From: Echinometra lucunter
Taxonomy: Eukaryota > Echinodermata > Echinoidea > Camarodonta > Echinometridae
Direction: 5' to 3'
Length of the DNA stretch: 64,000 bases
Assembly: GCA_029962745.1 (NCBI GenBank)
Contig: CM057153.1
Span: 39,601,612 to 39,665,611, forward strand
Shown here piece after piece: positions 59,501 through 64,000 of this stretch. The notes under the pieces were generated by a model. The model saw only the letters and a program-made list of their open reading frames with translations. It searched no databases and had not been told where the DNA came from. Both the position numbers and the translations under genes were made by a program. Each line of letters begins with the position of its first letter. Position 1 is the first letter of the stretch.

Positions 59501-61062
59501 GATTTGGTATTTGCTAATTGGACTGGTTGCCATTATTTTTTTAACTCTGGTTTACGAAGATATGAGATGTGTCTCCATTTTTTGACTGAATGTATCATTT
59601 GACATGGGATTACTACATGTCTTGTCCTTAGTGTTGTTTAAATACTGATTGCTTCTTTTAGGCAAGAGCTGCAAAAATAATCCATGTGATATTTCAGTTA
59701 TTCTTGTGTATTACCATGATTAAAATTAGACCTCTTTTTTCCATGTGGAATAGGGAATCAATTTTTACTCAATTGGAATGAATCGAAATCTTTTCTCGCT
59801 TATTCTTAGCCTTAGATGCAGTTTAAAGTCATTTGCAAGTGCTTGTAAGAATTAATGTTATCCTTGATATATTTTCCCATGTTCACTTTCCTAAGTAGTT
59901 TTTATCATTACTCATTCATGTGAAGCGCAAAAAAAAGTGCAACTTGTACATGCAGTTATTTGATAAAAATGCCAAAAATGCCTGCCAGAGCAAAGAGAAT
60001 GCAAATATGTGGGTAAGTTAATATGTTAGGTTTATTACAATAATGAGAAAGTTAGATTTTATTGCGTACTTATAATTTTATCTTCTGTGTTGGTCTTGCA
60101 TCTCTGTGCTAGAACTCCTCTGTTTTGATATTAATGAGATCATTAATGAGACTTAATTGTGAAACAAAGAACTATTTGTGGTTTGAAGTGTTTACATTGT
60201 ATATCATTAGTTTTGGTTATGTGCTGGATTGAAGCCATGCTTTTGTTCCACTACACAATTGTGTGCACAACCCAGGTATGAAGTTCCATGTATTCCAAAA
60301 TAATATTCGTACAAAATTTCAAAGTACATCATGTCTCAGTAAATATATATTTTGCAAATGAACTTCAAGAGAAGAATTTGGGACTGAATTATAGTACATG
60401 TAATTGTTATAATTCGAATAGTACCAGCTCTTAGGGAGGAAATGAATAAACCAAAGGTGGTCTGTGTCTTTGTAGAGGAAGAATACCTCAGATATCAACA
60501 GATTTTATAAATGCATATACAGTATGTACTTCTTACACTCAATATTTATATTGTGGTGAAATATCTCATATGCAGCAAAATAAATATGTATTTTCATACT
60601 TTCAAAGGAGTTTAATGTCTTGGGATTTTTGTAGTGGATGTAACATTTTGGATAGTCAGCATTCAGTATGAAATCAGTTGCTATGGAAGCATGCTAGGAT
60701 AAATGCAATATTACAGACCTCCCACCCTTTCTGACTGAAAAATAGGGATGATTTTGCTCAAAATTAGGAAAGAAACAGCATTTCCCATGGGTGTGTGTAT
60801 AAAATTCATCAAGAAAAATAAAAAAATCATATCGAAACAAGGGCTTGGAATGGTCGAAATTCAGATTCTTTACTCCAAATTCAGAATGGTTGGGAGGTCT
60901 GCAATAATCATACCCTCACTTAATCACAGACTGCCATTCTGAAGCCTTATCTTTCTGTAAACATATTCACATTAATGTGTGATACAAACATGCTATTAAA
61001 TATCGTTGAACCCTGACCATGTTTAAACATTTGCAAGGAATTCTAAACCTTGGAAATTGTAA
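56501..61062. other. AT-rich intergenic region between MPV17 and MRPS14
   Basis: No convincing exon. A short open stretch with a donor (ATGCCAAAAATGCC...TGTGG|gtaagt, near 59969-60012) is too weak to call. A diverged repeat lies at about 58930-59220. Confidence 0.5.
56848..56939. repeat. (TTC)n microsatellite downstream of MPV17
   Basis: About 90 bp of TTC with one interruption. Confidence 0.95.
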
Positions 61063-61695
61063 CATATGTGACCCTCCACCGCAAAACGGCCGATAAGTCA
61101 GAGATTTGACAATTTTACATTTTAACAGTTTGAAAGCTTGGACTCACAGCTTTTGAATGATATAGCTTGCCTTGTCAAGACCATACAAAATTACAATGAG
61201 AATGAGAGTTTGTCAGACAAGCTAATCACCAGAATGATATGAAAAACAGGATATAAAGAGGAGTGCCATACTGGTGTCCTATTGTTTGTCTCACTAAAAG
61301 GGTGAATAAGAATTCCCTAGTATTTACTATGAAGGGATTATCAGATTAGGCTCAAACTTGGAATAGTTTCAAAGGATATCTCCATGTTTAGATTTCCAAA
61401 GCCACAGTGAAAGACTTCTGAGTTATGTACACATGTTAATGTGAAGGTTTTACCCAGTGTGCTTGCATAATTTCACTTCCAAATTCCCCCCAAATGATAA
61501 TTTTAAATCAGAGAAAAAACACATTTCCACACGGCTGATGGCCCCCAAATTTGATCAGATAGGAAATCAGTAAATGAACTATCAGAAAATATAAAAGACT
61601 TAAAATCAACTCTTCAATCCGAAGTTCTCTATTGAAGCTGTTTACTCTAAAACTCCCATTGTGATTTATTTGTCGTTTTGTGGAGGTTCACATAC
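61063..61695. mobile_element. TIR element related to the one in MPV17 intron 3
   Basis: The left end CATATGTGACCCTCCACC...AAAACGGCC is mirrored by CGTTTTGTGGAGGTTCACAT at the right. Same TATGTGACC end type as 52481-53147 but diverged. About 630 bp, non-coding. Confidence 0.72.
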
Positions 61696-61806
61696 ATGTA
61701 CATGTACGTGTATGTGTTAAACATATCCTCATCACCGATACACAGGCACAAGCACTTCCTTCAAGCATGAGTAAATAAATCTCTTTCTGTATTAAGTTTT
61801 TGGCTC

Positions 61807-61812
61807 TTTATT
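61807..61812 (-). terminator. Candidate poly(A) signal of MRPS14
   Basis: TTTATT on the plus strand reads AATAAA for the gene, implying a 3' UTR of about 770 bp. No nearer canonical hexamer was seen. Confidence 0.5.
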
Positions 61813-62578
61813 ACACATCATTCATATGGTACAGACTCGTAGCACAATGCAAGTATGCAGGAAAGCATCTGGGATGAAAAATGATAGAATGAAAAAAAGT
61901 AACTAGAGGGACACATGGAAATCAGTGATGTGAATCCTTCCAACACCCTCTCGTTACACTCTGACCCCGCTTCTTCCCATTTCCATATCTGCCAACCCTG
62001 CAAGTCAAGAAATAGGGACACAAGATTACGAAACTGTCAAAAATAGGGGAATTCCTTAATTTCCTTTACATTACTATAGACAGATTTTGACAAAAATAGG
62101 GACATGGGGTCATCATGGGTGAAAATTCCTCTTTCGTTTTCCCCTAAATAGGGACTGTCCCTATAAATAGGGTGAGTTGGCAGGTGTGCATTTCATCCAT
62201 CTACATGTAATACTGTCAGTGCCCCCCCCCCTCCATTCTTTCCCATTCAAATACGCTAGTAGTTCCCCTGTCAGTGGCTGGACCAATGCAAAACCACTGA
62301 CACAAGCCAACAACACCTCAAACAAGTCATACACTGTGATTTCATATTGTATTTGGTCAGTCATTTTTTTTTTTCTCTTTTAAATATCTCCCTCACAGTC
62401 CTGTCAAGGGTAGCCTCTGAATTTGCTCCTCTTTGACAAGGGTGTATTGAAAGGCCTAATCTTCAAACATCAAGTAGTAGATATTGTAGTGTGAATGTTT
62501 TCATGATGCTGTTTCCCTCTTCCTCGAAAGGTACATGTAGGTCTGTTCACTGCACATTGTTCATTTTACATAATTTGT
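61813..62578 (-). other. Likely 3' UTR of MRPS14
   Basis: Lies between the MRPS14 stop and the candidate poly(A) signal. It contains paired AATAGGGAC-type motifs (about 62012-62175) that look repeat-derived. Confidence 0.45.
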
Positions 62579-62761
62579 CTACCAAGAAGATCTTTTTGTG
62601 CCAGACATGTTTCCTATATCAGCAACAGATCTCCACACAATCCGACTGAGTCTCCATTTCCTGAGGACAGATCTTGGTCTTGAAGTGATAGCACATCGGT
62701 CACGTATCCTGACATGGCAACTGTCTCGAGGGAAGCTGGCTATTTCCTGATCGGCAACCTC
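62579..62761 (-). CDS. MRPS14: MRPS14 last exon
   Basis: 61 codons including TAG. It holds the conserved C-terminal half with SRPR and WRLSRIV, the uS14 RNA-binding core. Acceptor is cttgtag|GAGG. Confidence 0.93.
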   Translation of the reverse strand, partial: EVADQEIASFPRDSCHVRIRDRCAITSRPRSVLRKWRLSRIVWRSVADIGNMSGTKRSSW

Positions 62762-63680
62762 CTACAAGTAAAGCAGAGAAAGAGAAATGGTTAGGAAATC
62801 ATCACTCTATAGGCTGTACTAGTCCGAGTATGCTCAAATAATAATACGATTGCGAGGCCTTGAGGAAGAATACTGATGAGCCTATGCTGGGTAAACAATA
62901 CATGATATAATAGTCTGTTTCACATTTGACACTTTGCACACAATGAGCACAGTGGTCCACACCAGAAATGAAATGGTCTGCCAGTTTCATCTATTCAACG
63001 AGGTTGAAGTTTGTATTTCAAGCTGAATCGCGGAGCCTATAATAAATGTATCAACACAAAATATATTGATTTCCCCGGGGGTGGATTTTAATTGTTTACA
63101 TTCCTTATATGAAAATTTACAGCTAGTTTAATTCATCACATCAATTTTCATGGGCATTATTAAGCACTCCTTGAAAATAATTCAGCACACAGGGGTTCAC
63201 TGTCAGCACACAAAGAGTTAAAGGCATATACCTGTAGTTGGCAGTTTCCACATGGAGTAGGTCATAATTCGCTGACACCAAACTTGGCGGAAAGCAATGG
63301 AAATACCAGTTCCAATTAAATTACTCTTATGCCAGAACAAGGCAATATAATACATTGGAAATGGACTCGAATTTTCAGTTTTTTCTTCTCTTTCTGCTTA
63401 TGCATAATGCATACTTCCTAGCATTTGGTTCAAAAGATACGGCGTAAGTGCCACTTAAAGGAGTCTGCCACAGATTTACACATACAAGGAAATCACTACA
63501 TTGTAGACTTACTCTTATCTCATCTGGAAGGATAGTGTTTTTGCGGATGCAATTGACGCGAAGTCTGTCCTTGTGATGTTCTTTTACAAGTCTTCTTCTC
63601 TTTACATCTCTAATCATCTTCCAATCTGCATAATATGACCTGGTGAACATGGCACCAACAGCATTCAGTGGGCTACTGCA
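62579..63680 (-). CDS. MRPS14: MRPS14, mitochondrial ribosomal protein uS14m (5' exon not seen)
   Basis: Component of the mitochondrial small ribosomal subunit, bound to 12S rRNA near the decoding head. Exon 63680-63513 codes [20 protein letters not shown], then [17 protein letters not shown]. Exon 62761-62579 codes [43 protein letters not shown] and ends RSSW-stop. These match the mammalian protein almost without gaps. The first exon, expected to hold the start and targeting peptide, was not identified and may lie past the window end. The gene converges with MPV17; the two stops are about 6.2 kb apart. Confidence 0.93.
62762..63512. other. MRPS14 intron
   Basis: Bounded by AGA|gtaagt and cttgtag|GAGG. 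The stretch 63200-63475 belongs to a dispersed repeat. No exon inside. Confidence 0.6.
63513..63680 (-). CDS. MRPS14: MRPS14 internal exon
   Basis: Donor is AGA|gtaagt. A pyrimidine-rich tract ending atacag, then tgcag five bases later, gives two possible acceptors (exon start 63680 or 63675). The protein match starts a few residues in, at YYADWKM. Confidence 0.88.
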
Positions 63681-64000
63681 CTGTATTTCAACAAACAAAA
63701 CAGAGGAGAAAATAGAAATAGACATTCATTAATCCTATTCATATTTCTGATGACCTAGCAGTCAGCAGTTTGAAAATTAAAAAAAAATACTCTTAATACA
63801 CAACAATTGGAGAAAGGAATTGGAATTCTGCAAAACTTTTGAATATAAACTGCTTATAAATTATCAATATGAGACTTTTGTTACTGTTTGAACTTTGAAA
63901 ATCTTCAGCTTAGTTTCAAGTAGTATGAAATAGTATGATCTCTTTAATAAAATAGAGAAAATGTTCATCTTCTGAGAGAGGAAGTGGGAGTTCACTAATG
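63681..64000. other. Sequence 5' of the MRPS14 internal exon
   Basis: Intron-like: a pyrimidine-rich tract before the acceptor, then AT-rich sequence. No start exon could be identified. Confidence 0.5.

Noticed and set aside
59969..60012. First exon of an unknown plus-strand gene (ATGCCAAAAATGCC... with donor)
   Set aside because: A 44-bp open stretch with one splice consensus is too little evidence, and no following exon was found.
63675..63725. MRPS14 starting at an ATG at 63725 without an upstream exon
   Set aside because: The predicted N-terminus has no match, and a strong pyrimidine tract with an acceptor lies between that ATG and the conserved region, so it is more likely intron.

Overview
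This is a repeat-rich, intron-rich animal nuclear sequence. The MDA5-type RNA sensor, Tc1 and LINE fossils, fold-back MITEs and mixed microsatellites suggest a marine invertebrate deuterostome. An echinoderm such as a sea urchin or sea star is my best guess, but that rests on repeat style and gene types only. Nothing looks bacterial or plasmid-like.

Three protein-coding genes can be assembled exon by exon with matching splice phases. (1) A complete 15-exon MDA5/IFIH1-like RIG-I-like receptor lies on the minus strand (ATG at 28598, stop at 11576; 969 residues). It has two N-terminal CARD-like domains, a DECH helicase with motifs I-VI and a CxxC...CxxC C-terminal RNA-binding domain. (2) A complete seven-exon MPV17 gene lies on the plus strand (49938-56391; 181 residues; poly(A) signal at 56495). 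(3) MRPS14, mitochondrial ribosomal protein uS14m, lies on the minus strand (62579 to about 63680), missing only its first exon. MPV17 and MRPS14 converge and both encode mitochondrial proteins; the receptor is an unrelated cytosolic innate-immune gene.

Layout: 1-830, a tandem MITE-like repeat; 830-8770, two copies of a roughly 2.8-kb block about 4 kb apart, separated by a 145-151-bp satellite and a 500-N gap; 8770-11575, AT-rich spacer; 11576-28598, the receptor gene with repeat-filled introns; 28600-38600, intergenic repeats, long microsatellites, a tRNA-derived SINE and a LINE fragment; 38600-48305, a nest of transposons; 48306-49937, spacer; 49938-56500, MPV17; 56500-61800, AT-rich spacer with a TIR element; 61807 to the end, MRPS14.

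The nest is the most informative non-genic part. Two 5'-truncated LINE copies are broken by insertions whose boundaries can be proved, because deleting each insert plus one target duplication restores the LINE reading frame. These are a 5.6-kb fold-back element (8-bp duplication), a 544-bp TA-flanked MITE and an 855-bp insert (9-bp duplication). The fold-back element is built from roughly 415-bp units that carry a 22-bp palindrome, and it was itself hit by a decayed, intron-containing Tc1 transposon. I did not find a convincing new multi-gene system. The strongest unusual candidates are the fold-back element, the repeated splice acceptors in the receptor and MPV17 genes, and the 4-kb duplication across the gap.
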